From the NCBI RefSeq assembly GCF_014750655.1, contig NZ_JABBXD010000004.1, forward strand, positions 62,001-126,000: 64,000 nt of DNA. Direction: 5' to 3'. Of this stretch, positions 25,252 through 34,022 are shown one piece after another. Origin of the DNA: Salinimonas profundi. GTDB lineage: Bacteria; Pseudomonadota; Gammaproteobacteria; Enterobacterales; Alteromonadaceae. Below the pieces are notes generated by a model. The model ran no database searches and was not told the origin of the DNA. It saw only the letters and a program-made list of their open reading frames with translations. Position numbers and translations under genes: made by a program. How positions within the stretch are numbered: the stretch's first letter is position 1; the number at the start of each line of letters is the position of its first letter.

Positions 25252-26988
25252 GTGGTTCACATGACCCCAGTAAAAACCGGCTTGTCGAAAAAATTGCTGA
25301 CTCGCGTGCTGTCGGTTTATTTTATCCTGACATTTATTGTGACTCTGGGCCAGATTTTCACCGAGTATTTCAGCACCAAGCAGAATATTGAAGGCGAACT
25401 GCAAACCCTCAAAAACACATTTTCTACCAGTCTGACCCGTGCAATATGGGAGCTGAATACGCCGCAGGCACTGACTATTGCCCGCGGACTGATGGAACTG
25501 CCGATTGTGGAAGGCGTGCAGATCCGTGATGAAACCGGCGAGTACATTGCAAATCTCGGGAATACGGCTGACCAGCCAAGACAACCTATTAACAGCGGCA
25601 TGATGCAGGACCACCCCGGTGGTGTGTTTGGTTACAGCTTTCCGCTTATTTTTGAGTTTTCCGGCCGCGCGTCCCATGTCGGCGACGTCACCCTGTATTC
25701 CAGTTTCGATATTATCTACAGCCGGATTGAAATCGGCATCTTCTTTTTAATTGGTAATGCCATCGTTAAAACCGCGTTTCTGGTTTTTCTTTTTATGACC
25801 GCCTTCCGCCGTCTGTTGTCAGAGCCTCTGGCCAGCATTACTGAACAAATGAGCGCCTTTGACCCGGAACACCCTAAAGATTCCAAAATATCTGTTTTTG
25901 TCGAAGATGATAACGAGTTACGCCAGCTACAGTTTTCTTATAACCAGGTCATAGATGATTTGATTGCCTCGCAGAATAAGTTGCGCGGTACGCAAATGAA
26001 GCTGGAGCGCAGCTACCAGCAAATTGATGAACAAAATCTGTTACTGGAGCAGGAAGTTGCCAAAAAGACAGCATCGCTGTCGCAAATTATGCTGGATCTT
26101 GAACAGCAAAAAGATGAGCTGATTGGAAACCAGCGCGAGTTACGCGCTGAAATAGAAAACCGGCAGCGTGTGGAAAATGAGCTGAGAAAGCGAAACACCG
26201 AACTGGCCCGCTCAATGGATACACTGAATCAGGCTAAAGACCAGCTGCTGGAGTCTGAGCGAATGGCCACATTGGGTGGGCTTGTAGCCGGTATCACCCA
26301 TGATGTGAATACACCCATCGGAGTAAGTGTGACCGCAGCCAGCTTTTTGGAAGACAGGCTGAATAAACTGCAAAAGCAGTTTGAAGACAAGACGCTGACC
26401 GCAGGCCAGATGGAAAACTTTTTAGACGAATCACACCAAACCACATCGTTGTTAATGAAAAACCTGCAGCGTGCGTGTGAGCTTATCGAATCGTTCAAGC
26501 AGATATCAGTGGACCAAACCAGTGACGCTGAGCGCAAGTTCAATCTGGGTGAGTATATCGATGAGGTCATGCAGTCACTGAAACCCAGCTTTAAGCATAC
26601 TACGCATAAATTCAATATTGAGTGCCCGGATGATCTGGTCATTCGCTGTGCACCGGGCGTCATTGCCCAAATCATCACTAACATGGTGATGAACTCACTG
26701 ATTCACGGCTTCGACGGTATCCACAATGGCAGAGTACAACTGACGGTGCTTGTGGAGGGTGACGAGGTCATTATGGACTACAGTGACAATGGAAAAGGAC
26801 TCACAGAGGGCCAGCTTGATAAGCTTTTTGATGCCTTTTTCACCACGCGTCGCAGTGAAGGCGGCAGCGGCCTGGGCACGCACATCATGTATAATCTGGT
26901 GACACAGGCACTAAACGGCACTATTACGCCCACCAGCGCCCCCGGTAAGGGCCTGAGCTATCATATTCGCTTCCCGCTGCGTCGTTAG
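25252..26988 (+). CDS. membrane sensor histidine kinase with periplasmic sensor and coiled coil
   Basis: This is a 578-residue kinase from GTG 25252; an ATG three codons later (25261) is equally possible. One membrane segment at about 20-40 and another at about 165-185 enclose a periplasmic sensor of about 120 residues. They are followed by a HAMP-like region, a long coiled coil (about 240-340), and a histidine box GITHDVNTPIGV with H350. The HATPase has NMVMNSLIHGF, DNGKGL and GGSGLGTHIMYNLV. The D after the catalytic H replaces the usual E, as in the HDxNTP subclass of hybrid-type kinases. There is no response regulator next door, so it is an orphan. It is divergent from phoB, and the shared 190-bp gap contains the PhoB sites. 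Confidence 0.88.
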   Translation: MVHMTPVKTGLSKKLLTRVLSVYFILTFIVTLGQIFTEYFSTKQNIEGELQTLKNTFSTSLTRAIWELNTPQALTIARGLMELPIVEGVQIRDETGEYIANLGNTADQPRQPINSGMMQDHPGGVFGYSFPLIFEFSGRASHVGDVTLYSSFDIIYSRIEIGIFFLIGNAIVKTAFLVFLFMTAFRRLLSEPLASITEQMSAFDPEHPKDSKISVFVEDDNELRQLQFSYNQVIDDLIASQNKLRGTQMKLERSYQQIDEQNLLLEQEVAKKTASLSQIMLDLEQQKDELIGNQRELRAEIENRQRVENELRKRNTELARSMDTLNQAKDQLLESERMATLGGLVAGITHDVNTPIGVSVTAASFLEDRLNKLQKQFEDKTLTAGQMENFLDESHQTTSLLMKNLQRACELIESFKQISVDQTSDAERKFNLGEYIDEVMQSLKPSFKHTTHKFNIECPDDLVIRCAPGVIAQIITNMVMNSLIHGFDGIHNGRVQLTVLVEGDEVIMDYSDNGKGLTEGQLDKLFDAFFTTRRSEGGSGLGTHIMYNLVTQALNGTITPTSAPGKGLSYHIRFPLRR

Positions 26989-27071
26989 TAAATTTACCCC
27001 GAAAGGCCGTTGCGCGAAGGGTGTCCGATTGGTACGCTTGCCGCCCGTAATTTTGAAAGTAGCGTGTGGCA

Positions 27072-27977
27072 ATGTGGTTTAAAAATATAAAAGCCTATCA
27101 AATAACCCAACCTTTATCGTTGGACGACGATGACCTGCAAAATGCGTTAAGTGAATTCACATTCCGGCCATGCGGCAGTCAGGATCTGGCGACCAGCGGA
27201 TTTGTTTCTCCTTTCGCTCAGGTGGGTCAGGAAACCATGATGTTCCATAAAGTTCAGGAACGTTACTGGATCACCATCAAAAAGCAGGAGCGCATTCTGC
27301 CCTCAACGGTTGTCAATGCTGAGCTGGCTGAGAAGGTCGCGAAAATTGAAGCGGAGACAGGCTCACCTGTTGGCAAGAAAGCGCAAAGCGATCTTAAGCA
27401 GGAAATCATTACCCAACTGATGCCTCGCGCGTTTACCAAAAACAGCTATACCCATGGCTTTATCTCGCTGCCTGACAATCTTGTTGTTGTTGACAGCTCA
27501 TCAGATGGTAAAGCCGAAGGGTTTCTGGCCATGGTCCGAAAAGCCATCACATCATTGCCCGTTGTGCCGCTGGCGCGCCGTAGTCTGCAATCGGAGCTTA
27601 CTCACTGGCTGACAGACGGTGCCCCGGACAATATCGAGCTGCTTGAAGAGGCTGAGCTTAAGTCTACCGACGATTTGGAAAGCGTGATTCGCTGCAAGAA
27701 TCAACCGCTGGACAGTGAAGAGATTCAGTTACATCTCGATTCAGGCAAGCTGGTACAAAAAATCGGTTTTGCGTGGCAGGATACGCTAACAGCGCTTATT
27801 GCCGAAGATGGTTCTTTTAAGCGCATCAAGTTTACTGATCGTATGAAAGAAGAGATGGACGATATTCCAAAAGATCAGGCATCGGCCCGACTTGACGCTG
27901 AATTTACGCTGATGTCGTCTGAACTTTGTGTCTTTTTGGATGATATGCGTAAAACACTGCAACTGACAGAAGACTAA
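27072..27977 (+). CDS. rdgC: recombination-associated protein RdgC
   Basis: This 301-residue protein matches RdgC in length and in its conserved segments: the MWFKN start, FTFRPCGSQDLATSGFV-like N-terminus, ILPSTVVNAEL, LMPRAFTKNS and SLPVVPLARRS. I use the ATG at 27072 because RdgC proteins begin MWFKN; a GTG two codons earlier is open. RdgC forms a DNA-encircling dimeric ring that limits RecA loading and strand exchange. It is followed by a strong terminator and appears monocistronic. Confidence 0.96.
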   Translation: MWFKNIKAYQITQPLSLDDDDLQNALSEFTFRPCGSQDLATSGFVSPFAQVGQETMMFHKVQERYWITIKKQERILPSTVVNAELAEKVAKIEAETGSPVGKKAQSDLKQEIITQLMPRAFTKNSYTHGFISLPDNLVVVDSSSDGKAEGFLAMVRKAITSLPVVPLARRSLQSELTHWLTDGAPDNIELLEEAELKSTDDLESVIRCKNQPLDSEEIQLHLDSGKLVQKIGFAWQDTLTALIAEDGSFKRIKFTDRMKEEMDDIPKDQASARLDAEFTLMSSELCVFLDDMRKTLQLTED

Positions 27978-28007
27978 TGCACTTCAATGTTTTTTAGCAT
28001 TGTCATA

Positions 28008-28036
28008 AAGCCGGGCCTGATTGCCCGGCTTTTTTA
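28008..28036 (+). terminator. rho-independent terminator of rdgC
   Basis: AAGCCGGGC, a 6-nt loop and GCCCGGCTT, then a T-run, about 30 nt past the rdgC stop. The flanking A residues may also let it end the convergent minus-strand regulator transcript. Confidence 0.92.
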
Positions 28037-28046
28037 TAGCGGTCCG

Positions 28047-28601
28047 TCACGGATAACAAATGATATCGATAAACGTGGTCTCACCGGTTTCATCCCGATA
28101 GCCGTGCGCTGTATCTGCCTGCAGAATAAATTGCTCGTTGGCTTTGACTGTATGCCAAACGTCTTGCTGATAAACCGCCAGCTCCCCTTTTAATACATGT
28201 ATATGTTCAGTCACGCCCGAAGCATGTGCCGATGAGCGCTGCTCGTGATGATTGGTCAGGGTAATTTCAAAGGTTTCCATCCGGGTGACCGGGTTAAACT
28301 TAAATAAGGTTGTCACCTGCATATCAGGATCATGGGTAAACGCCGCCTGCCGTTGCTGACTAAGCACATAAGCATCGCTAGTTTGTGAGCTAATAAACGA
28401 CGAAAATGAGGCATCCAACCCTGTCGCGATTTTCCACAGCGTCGCAATGGTCGGGCTCGATTCTTCCCGCTCAATCTGACCAAGCATGGCTTTAGATACG
28501 CCTGTAGCCTGTGCCGTTTTATCCAGTGACCATCCTTTCTGTTTACGTGTGTATTTTAGCTGAGCAGCAATTTGCTGCGTGATATGTGCTGACTCTTTCA
28601 C
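28047..28601 (-). CDS. XRE-family regulator with C-terminal cupin (YdcN-like)
   Basis: This 184-residue regulator has an N-terminal helix-turn-helix (about residues 10-65, with GWSLDKTAQATGVSKAMLGQIE and ESSPTIATLWKIATGL) and a C-terminal cupin ligand-binding domain (about 95-180, VTEHIHVLKGELAVYQ and FILQADTAHGYRDETGE). It closely follows E. coli YdcN in architecture and position, divergent from a BenE/YdcO transporter. I start it at GTG 28601, since AGAGG lies 6 nt upstream. A longer reading to 28631 would run through the operator. It probably binds the two GTGCG-N6-CGCAC palindromes in the shared promoter region and responds to a small ligand related to the transported compound. Confidence 0.9.
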   Translation of the reverse strand: MKESAHITQQIAAQLKYTRKQKGWSLDKTAQATGVSKAMLGQIEREESSPTIATLWKIATGLDASFSSFISSQTSDAYVLSQQRQAAFTHDPDMQVTTLFKFNPVTRMETFEITLTNHHEQRSSAHASGVTEHIHVLKGELAVYQQDVWHTVKANEQFILQADTAHGYRDETGETTFIDIICYP

Positions 28602-28611
28602 AATTTGCCTC

Positions 28612-28661
28612 TTGTGCGCTATAACGCACAATGCTATCTTTTACCGTGCGTTTTAACGCAC
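28612..28661. promoter_or_regulatory. paired palindromic operators between regulator and transporter genes
   Basis: Two perfect copies of GTGCG-N6-CGCAC occur at 28614-28629 (inside the wider palindrome TTGTGCGCTATAACGCACAA, 28612-28631) and 28646-28661 (GTGCGTTTTAACGCAC). Their centres are 32 bp apart, about three helical turns, so two dimers would bind on the same face of DNA. They fill the gap between the divergent XRE-cupin gene and the BenE/YdcO-like gene and are the obvious operators for that regulator. Confidence 0.85.
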
Positions 28662-28698
28662 AGTGTACCAGTCAGATCCGATGCGTAAAGGAGCCCGT

Positions 28699-29898
28699 GT
28701 GTTTAAATCACTCAGTGTCAGTCATATTGCCGCAGGGCTAACTGCGGTTGTTGTGGGTTACAGTAGTGCCGTGGTACTGGTCATTGAGGCTGCACGTGCC
28801 GCCGGTGCTTCACCAGGCATGGTTGTAAGCTGGTTATTTGCGTTAGGCATTGGCATGGGGCTTAGCTGCATTGTATTTTCCCTGCGCTACAAAATTCCGG
28901 TAGTGACCGCCTGGTCAACGCCTGGCGCGGCGTTTTTGCTTAGCGCGGCAGCGGCGTTTCCGCTAAGTGAAGTGATCGGGGCGTTTATCGTCGCCGGTCT
29001 CTGCGCGCTGGCCTGTGCGCAAAGTCGTGCACTAACCCGATTAATTACCGACATCCCCACCAATATCGCCTCCGCGCTGCTGGCGGGGATCGTGTTACCG
29101 ATTTGTCTGAATATCTTTGTTGATGTGACTGAGGCGCCTTTGGTCACTGCCATCTTTGTCGCTACGTACATCATCGCCGGCCACATTATCCCTCGTTATC
29201 TGATGTTGCTTTTGCTGGTGCTGGGGGTGGGATACAGCATCTGGTTAGGTGATTTGACCGAACTGAACTGGCAGGCCGGTATTGCGACGCCGGTGTGGGT
29301 CTCACCGGACTTTTCTGTTGCCTCTGCAATAAGCCTTGGTCTGCCGTTATTTCTGATCACCATGCTGTCGCAGAATGTGCCTGGCATGGCAATTTTGAAA
29401 AGTTATGATTTTAAGCCTGATCACAAAACCGTGCTCAGCGGACTGGGCGCCCTACAAATCATGCTTGGGCCGCTGGGAGGTTTTGCCTTTAACTACGCCG
29501 CTATTACGGCAGCTATCTGTATGGGTGAAGATGCCGGACACAAGCGAGAGCATCGTTACCTGGCGGCAGTGGTCGCCGGAGGCGCTTATATCGGTTTAGG
29601 TCTGGCGGCAGGCTTTGTGGTCACCCTGTTTACCCATATGCCTGACGTTGTCATTCATTTATTGGCAGGACTCGCCTTATTGGGCACACTACAAAGCGCG
29701 TTGTTTAACAGCATGATGCCGGAGCGTTACCGAAAAGCAGCGTTGATGACACTGGTATGTACAGCGTCGGGAATGACCTTATTTAAACTGGGTGCACCGG
29801 TATGGGGATTAGGGCTGGGTTTACTGATGATCACACTGGAGCGTACTCGCTACAAAAAGATAGCTTCTGCAGCGAATACACAGGTTAATAACCAGTGA
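28699..29898 (+). CDS. BenE/YdcO-family proton symporter (benzoate-type)
   Basis: This 399-residue integral membrane protein has about 12 hydrophobic segments and BenE-family motifs, including PVVTAWSTPGAAFLL (about 63-77), a SVASAISLGLPLFLITMLSQNVPG stretch (given here in part) and GGFAFNYAAITAAICMGEDAG. GTG 28699 is chosen because AAAGGAG ends 5 nt upstream; an upstream GTG at 28663 lies next to the operator and lacks this signal. Members import benzoate or related aromatic acids with protons, though for YdcO itself the substrate is not established. The gene is divergent from its likely XRE-cupin regulator and abuts the HDOD gene tail to tail with no terminator. Confidence 0.9.
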   Translation: MFKSLSVSHIAAGLTAVVVGYSSAVVLVIEAARAAGASPGMVVSWLFALGIGMGLSCIVFSLRYKIPVVTAWSTPGAAFLLSAAAAFPLSEVIGAFIVAGLCALACAQSRALTRLITDIPTNIASALLAGIVLPICLNIFVDVTEAPLVTAIFVATYIIAGHIIPRYLMLLLLVLGVGYSIWLGDLTELNWQAGIATPVWVSPDFSVASAISLGLPLFLITMLSQNVPGMAILKSYDFKPDHKTVLSGLGALQIMLGPLGGFAFNYAAITAAICMGEDAGHKREHRYLAAVVAGGAYIGLGLAAGFVVTLFTHMPDVVIHLLAGLALLGTLQSALFNSMMPERYRKAALMTLVCTASGMTLFKLGAPVWGLGLGLLMITLERTRYKKIASAANTQVNNQ

Positions 29899-30735
29899 TC
29901 AGGCGAAGATTTGACGCGCGTTATTCCGTAATTCGGCAAACGCGTCGGTTTCGACATCTTCAATACCGCCGAGCGCGCCGCGTTCTATCGCACGTGTTAG
30001 CACCACCTCTTTCTTGTCGCCCATTCGACCGGCCAGGGCTGCGCCTACCCGGACAAAGTCCAGATAGCCAAGGGTTTTGGGCACCATAGAAATATCCCGC
30101 CAGTGTTCGGCAGAGTTGACAAACGTCGGCCCAAAGCCCCATTCCCGCATGATGCTGCCTCCGATAGGACCGGAGACTTTTTGAATTGCTTCATCTAAAA
30201 ACGTCGGATTGGCAAACACATCTTCGTTGCGTTCGGCCTCAGTGAGAATGGGTAGCACACCGATATTATGAACCAGTGCTGTCAGCGTCATGGTATCCAC
30301 ACTGATTTCACGCTTATTAGATTTATTGGCATAGGTCTGTAGCGCTGCCAGCGCATTGGCAACCACCTCTATGGTATCGGCCCACTCTTTACGAAGATAT
30401 TCACCTACAAGTGTATTTTTTGATACGAACAATTGCTCCATCGCAAGTGCCGTCGCAATATTTTTAATTTGCTGCAGACCGATTCGGGTAACTGCCTGAC
30501 TGACAGAGTTTACCTTGACGGTCCGTCCAAGATAGGCGCTGTTGGCAATTTTAATAATCCTGGCTGCCAGTGACGGATCCTTACTGATCACGTCACCCAT
30601 CTTCCCCAGATTCACATCCGGGTCATCAGCGGTACGCCTCACCTGCAAGGCAATAGCCGGCAAAGTAGGTAATACCAGCGTATCGTTGTTGATTTTTTCT
30701 ACAAGGATGGAAAGTAGTGCATTTTCTGTAGACAT
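29899..30735 (-). CDS. HDOD-domain protein
   Basis: This is a 278-residue cytoplasmic protein made up almost entirely of an HDOD domain (about residues 18-215): LPTLPAIALQVRRTADDPD, ISKDPSLAARIIKIANSAYLG, VSQAVTRIGLQQIKNIA and LVHNIGVLPILTEAE. HDOD proteins are HD-related signalling modules that lack nuclease or phosphodiesterase residues and often act with cyclic-di-GMP or stress pathways. No GGDEF, EAL or CheY domain is attached. It is transcribed alone, and its stop codon touches that of the BenE-like gene. Its specific role is unknown. Confidence 0.9.
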   Translation of the reverse strand: MSTENALLSILVEKINNDTLVLPTLPAIALQVRRTADDPDVNLGKMGDVISKDPSLAARIIKIANSAYLGRTVKVNSVSQAVTRIGLQQIKNIATALAMEQLFVSKNTLVGEYLRKEWADTIEVVANALAALQTYANKSNKREISVDTMTLTALVHNIGVLPILTEAERNEDVFANPTFLDEAIQKVSGPIGGSIMREWGFGPTFVNSAEHWRDISMVPKTLGYLDFVRVGAALAGRMGDKKEVVLTRAIERGALGGIEDVETDAFAELRNNARQIFA

Positions 30736-31038
30736 AGACTGTCCTTTTACGGCAAGAGAATCATTATTATTTGAAATGGGAGGACAAAGGCCGCTTTATT
30801 TTTCAATAGCTTCAACATGGCATCAGCACTTCCCTGCTGATTAACTATATCAGCCAATTTACCATTGCGCACGTGTGTGAAAATAGTCGGACGTATTGGA
30901 TACTATAGCGTTGCCGCCCAGGAATGGTTATGCTTGACCCACAGGGTTGGGTAGCACAGTCAACCGCTCTACAGACAAGGGATTAAGAAGTCCCGATAAT
31001 AAAAATGACCCGCTAACATGACAATTGATAAGAGAACT
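30736..31038. other. intergenic region between divergent HDOD and peptidase genes
   Basis: This 303-nt gap contains the promoters of two divergent genes. TACTAT near 30901 on the plus strand could be a -10 element for the peptidase gene, but I see no convincing -35. No repeat, RNA gene or short ORF with a ribosome binding site is evident. Confidence 0.5.
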
Positions 31039-32751
31039 ATGTTTAAAAGCAGAATGACTATAACAGCAGTCGCGGTTGCCGCGGCAGTGTTTTTGAATAC
31101 CGGCTGCAGTGACGCACCTGAGAATGAAACAGCCTCTGGCACAGCGGAGCAACAAACGGTTGCATCCGCAGGCAATATTGAGAACCAGGAATCAGACTTA
31201 ACCATTGATCGCAAAAGACTGTCTATCTATCAACCCGTGGATCTCGACGCAGACATTAGTCATTTGAGCGACAATCAGCAAAAAATGGTGGCGTTGCTTA
31301 TCGATGCAGCAAAAATTATGGATGACCTGTTCTGGCAACAGGCATTCGGGGGAGAAAAATCTGCGTTTCTTAATCGCCTGAACGATGACGAGATTGCCCA
31401 TTTTGCGCAAATTAATTATGGTCCCTGGGATCGCTTAAATGGTGATGCAGCATTCTTATCCGATGTTGACAGCAAACCTGAGGGTGCGCAGTTTTATCCT
31501 GAAGACATGACTAAAGAAGAGTTTGAAAAAGCAGATTTTGACGATAAGAAAGGTCTCTACTCGCTGGTTCGTCGCAACGACAAGGGCGAACTTTACACTA
31601 TTCCCTATTCAGAAGCCTATAAAGCGCAGCTGAACGAAGCGGCAGAGCTTTTAACCAAGGCGGCTGAACTTGCTGAAGACGAAGGCTTTGCAAATTATCT
31701 GACATTGCGTGCAAAAGCGTTAGTTAGCAATGAATACCTTGATTCAGATATGGCATGGATGGATATGAAAACCAATCCGGTAGAGCTGGTCATTGGCCCT
31801 ATTGAAACCTATGAAGATCAGCTGTTTGGTTATCGCGCCGCGTTCGAAGCCTACGTGCTTATCAAGGATAAAGCATGGAGCGATAAACTGTCGCGTTATG
31901 CGCAATTCTTGCCTGAATTACAACAAGGCCTGCCGGTACCGAAAGAATACAAGGCGCAGATGCCGGGTTCTGATGCTGATTTAGGCGCATATGATGTTGT
32001 GTATTATGCCGGTCACTCTAATGCCGGCAGTAAAACAATTGCGATTAACCTGCCTAATGACGAACGGGTTCAGCTGGAAAAAGGTACACGCCGTCTGCAA
32101 CTGAAAAATGCTATGCGTGCCAAATTTGATCAAATCCTGATGCCTATTTCTGAGGCGTTGATTGTGCCAGAGCAGCGTGAGCACATTACCTTCGATGCGT
32201 TCTTTGCAAACACGATGTTCCATGAAGTCGCACATGGCCTGGGCATCAAAAACACGCTGGATGGCAAGGGTACCGTTCGCGCAGCGTTAAAAGAGCACGC
32301 ATCGGCATTAGAAGAAGGTAAAGCCGATATTCTTGGCCTGTATATGGTGCAAAGCCTGCTGGAGAAAGGTGAAATCACCGAAGGAACGCTGGAGGATTAT
32401 TACGTGACCTTCATGGCCGGCATTTTTCGCTCGGTACGCTTTGGTGCTTCCAGTGCCCACGGTAAAGCTAATATGATTCGATTCAATTATTTTGCCCAGG
32501 AAGGTGCCTTTGAGAAATCCGAGAAAGGCATGTACCGCGTTAATATGGACAAAATGCAGGCGGCAGTAAAATCGTTGTCTCAAAAAATCCTGACGTTACA
32601 GGGAGACGGTGATTATAAAGGCGTCAGCCAGCTGGTGGAAAAAATGGGTGTGATTAAGCCCGAACTGGCCAGTGATCTGGCGAAACTGGAAAAAGCCGAT
32701 ATCCCGGTAGATATCCACTTCAATCAGGGTAAAGAACTGTTAGGTCTGTAA
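31039..32751 (+). CDS. M49-like (dipeptidyl-peptidase III family) zinc lipoprotein peptidase
   Basis: This 570-residue lipoprotein starts at ATG 31039 (AAGAGA 3 nt upstream) and has a signal with the lipobox FLNTGC. The body resembles the bacterial Zn-dependent hydrolase / DPP III family, with zinc motif TMFHEVAHGLG around residue 394 and downstream EEGKADILGLYMV around 433, giving His, His and Glu ligands. Canonical M49 enzymes carry a six-residue HExxxH motif; here it is the five-residue HEVAH, as in a minority of bacterial members. It probably acts on peptides at the cell envelope. It is a single gene followed by a strong hairpin. Family is well supported; dipeptidyl activity is not certain. 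Confidence 0.8.
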   Translation: MFKSRMTITAVAVAAAVFLNTGCSDAPENETASGTAEQQTVASAGNIENQESDLTIDRKRLSIYQPVDLDADISHLSDNQQKMVALLIDAAKIMDDLFWQQAFGGEKSAFLNRLNDDEIAHFAQINYGPWDRLNGDAAFLSDVDSKPEGAQFYPEDMTKEEFEKADFDDKKGLYSLVRRNDKGELYTIPYSEAYKAQLNEAAELLTKAAELAEDEGFANYLTLRAKALVSNEYLDSDMAWMDMKTNPVELVIGPIETYEDQLFGYRAAFEAYVLIKDKAWSDKLSRYAQFLPELQQGLPVPKEYKAQMPGSDADLGAYDVVYYAGHSNAGSKTIAINLPNDERVQLEKGTRRLQLKNAMRAKFDQILMPISEALIVPEQREHITFDAFFANTMFHEVAHGLGIKNTLDGKGTVRAALKEHASALEEGKADILGLYMVQSLLEKGEITEGTLEDYYVTFMAGIFRSVRFGASSAHGKANMIRFNYFAQEGAFEKSEKGMYRVNMDKMQAAVKSLSQKILTLQGDGDYKGVSQLVEKMGVIKPELASDLAKLEKADIPVDIHFNQGKELLGL

Positions 32752-32759
32752 TTATCAAA

Positions 32760-32786
32760 CGCAGAGTGGCGTAATGCCGCTCTGCG
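32760..32786. terminator. hairpin between convergent peptidase and HIT genes
   Basis: An 11-bp stem with one G-T pair (CGCAGAGTGGC with GCCGCTCTGCG, loop GTAAT) starts 8 nt past the peptidase stop. It lies between convergent genes. No long T-run follows, so termination strength is uncertain. Confidence 0.65.
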
Positions 32787-32802
32787 TAATCATCACTGGT
32801 GA

Positions 32803-33171
32803 TTATTCTAAGTTCTTGGGCTTGTCCGTGTAAGGCGGCCAGCCCAGTAATTTACCACCCAGCACATGTAAATGTATGTGGTAAACACTTTGCCCGCCAA
32901 ACTCATTGCAGTTCATCACTGTACGATACCCTTCCTCAGCAATACCCATTTCGTCAGCCACCTTGGCAGCGACAATGGATAAATGACCGACTAACTCTCT
33001 GTCCTGCTCGGCAATATCATTGATCGTTGCTATGGCCTTTTTAGGAATTACCAGAAAGTGCACCGGTGCCTGGGGGTTAATGTCCTTAAACGCCAGAGCC
33101 AGCTCATCTTCATAAAGAATTTCAGCATCGATTTCGCGATTGATAATTTTAGTAAAAATAGTTTCAGACAT
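32803..33171 (-). CDS. hinT: HIT-family purine nucleotide phosphoramidase (HinT-like)
   Basis: This 122-residue HIT protein begins MSETIFTKIINREIDAEI and carries the active-site histidine triad HIHLHVLGG near residue 101. It hydrolyses AMP-linked phosphoramidates. ATG 33171 is preceded by AAGGA with a 6-nt spacer; an upstream in-frame ATG gives 11 extra residues without support. It lies 47 nt after uppP, across a hairpin, and may be partly co-transcribed with folB-folK-uppP. Confidence 0.92.
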   Translation of the reverse strand: MSETIFTKIINREIDAEILYEDELALAFKDINPQAPVHFLVIPKKAIATINDIAEQDRELVGHLSIVAAKVADEMGIAEEGYRTVMNCNEFGGQSVYHIHLHVLGGKLLGWPPYTDKPKNLE

Positions 33172-33196
33172 AGCGAATCCTTTTTTTATGTGAATG

Positions 33197-33220
33197 AAGG
33201 GCAACCCTCAGTTTGCCCTT
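33197..33220 (-). terminator. hairpin at the 3' end of uppP
   Basis: An 8-bp perfect stem AAGGGCAA/TTGCCCTT overlaps the uppP stop. On the minus strand it is followed by CATTCACAT and then A7 rather than T, so it is at best a weak terminator between uppP and the HIT gene. Confidence 0.45.
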
Positions 33221-34019
33221 ACCCGAACACAAACCAGAGCAATACTGCGCCCAGTATCAGTCGATAAATCACAAACGGCAACATTCCGATACGGGAAATC
33301 CAGCTTAAAAACAAATAAATACAAAGGTAAGCACTGACAAAGGAAAACGCCGCACCGTAAAAAAGCGCACTCCAGTCGACCTGCTCGCCGGAGCCAACCA
33401 GTTCCAGCACTGCCAGTGTGCCTGCCCCGAGAATAACCGGGATAGACAGCAAAAACGAAAAGCGTGCAGCGCTCTCCCGGTTAAAGCCCAGCATCAGCGC
33501 AGCGGTCATGGTAATGCCTGAGCGCGAAGTGCCTGGAATCAGTGCCAAAGCCTGCGCGAGGCCGATAATCACGGCGCCCTTCAGGCCCATTGCCGACAAG
33601 TCTTTGGTATGCCTGGCAGCCTTATCCGCGTACCACAACAGCAGACCAAAAATAATAGTGGTCGCGGCAATGACCAGCGCGCTGCGTGCATTAAGTTCAA
33701 TCCAGTCTTTCAGTAGGAAGCCGGCAATGACCGCAGGAATGGTTGCCAGTATGACATACCACGCCAGCCTGCTGTCTTGTGTCTGATCAGATGAAAACCC
33801 TCTGGTTAGCCAGGCACCCGCCATACGAAGAATATCTTCACGAAAATAAATCATAACAGCAAGCAGACTACCTACATGCACGGCCACATCGAACGCCAAC
33901 CCCTGATTGACCCAACCTAATAACTCAGCGGGAAGAATCAGGTGGGCGGAACTACTGATTGGCAAAAATTCTGTGACTCCCTGAATGATTGCCAGAATAA
34001 TAATTTCAAAAAGCGTCAT
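33219..34019 (-). CDS. uppP: undecaprenyl-diphosphate phosphatase UppP (BacA)
   Basis: This 266-residue integral membrane protein has about eight membrane segments and both signature motifs: [15 protein letters not shown] near the N-terminus (the Glu-rich/PISSSAH motif) and [17 protein letters not shown] around residue 160. It converts undecaprenyl diphosphate to the monophosphate for peptidoglycan and other cell-wall lipid cycles, and confers bacitracin tolerance. It starts 3 nt past the folK stop, so it is the third gene of a folB-folK-uppP unit. Confidence 0.96.
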   Translation of the reverse strand: MTLFEIIILAIIQGVTEFLPISSSAHLILPAELLGWVNQGLAFDVAVHVGSLLAVMIYFREDILRMAGAWLTRGFSSDQTQDSRLAWYVILATIPAVIAGFLLKDWIELNARSALVIAATTIIFGLLLWYADKAARHTKDLSAMGLKGAVIIGLAQALALIPGTSRSGITMTAALMLGFNRESAARFSFLLSIPVILGAGTLAVLELVGSGEQVDWSALFYGAAFSFVSAYLCIYLFLSWISRIGMLPFVIYRLILGAVLLWFVFG

Positions 34020-34022
34020 TGC

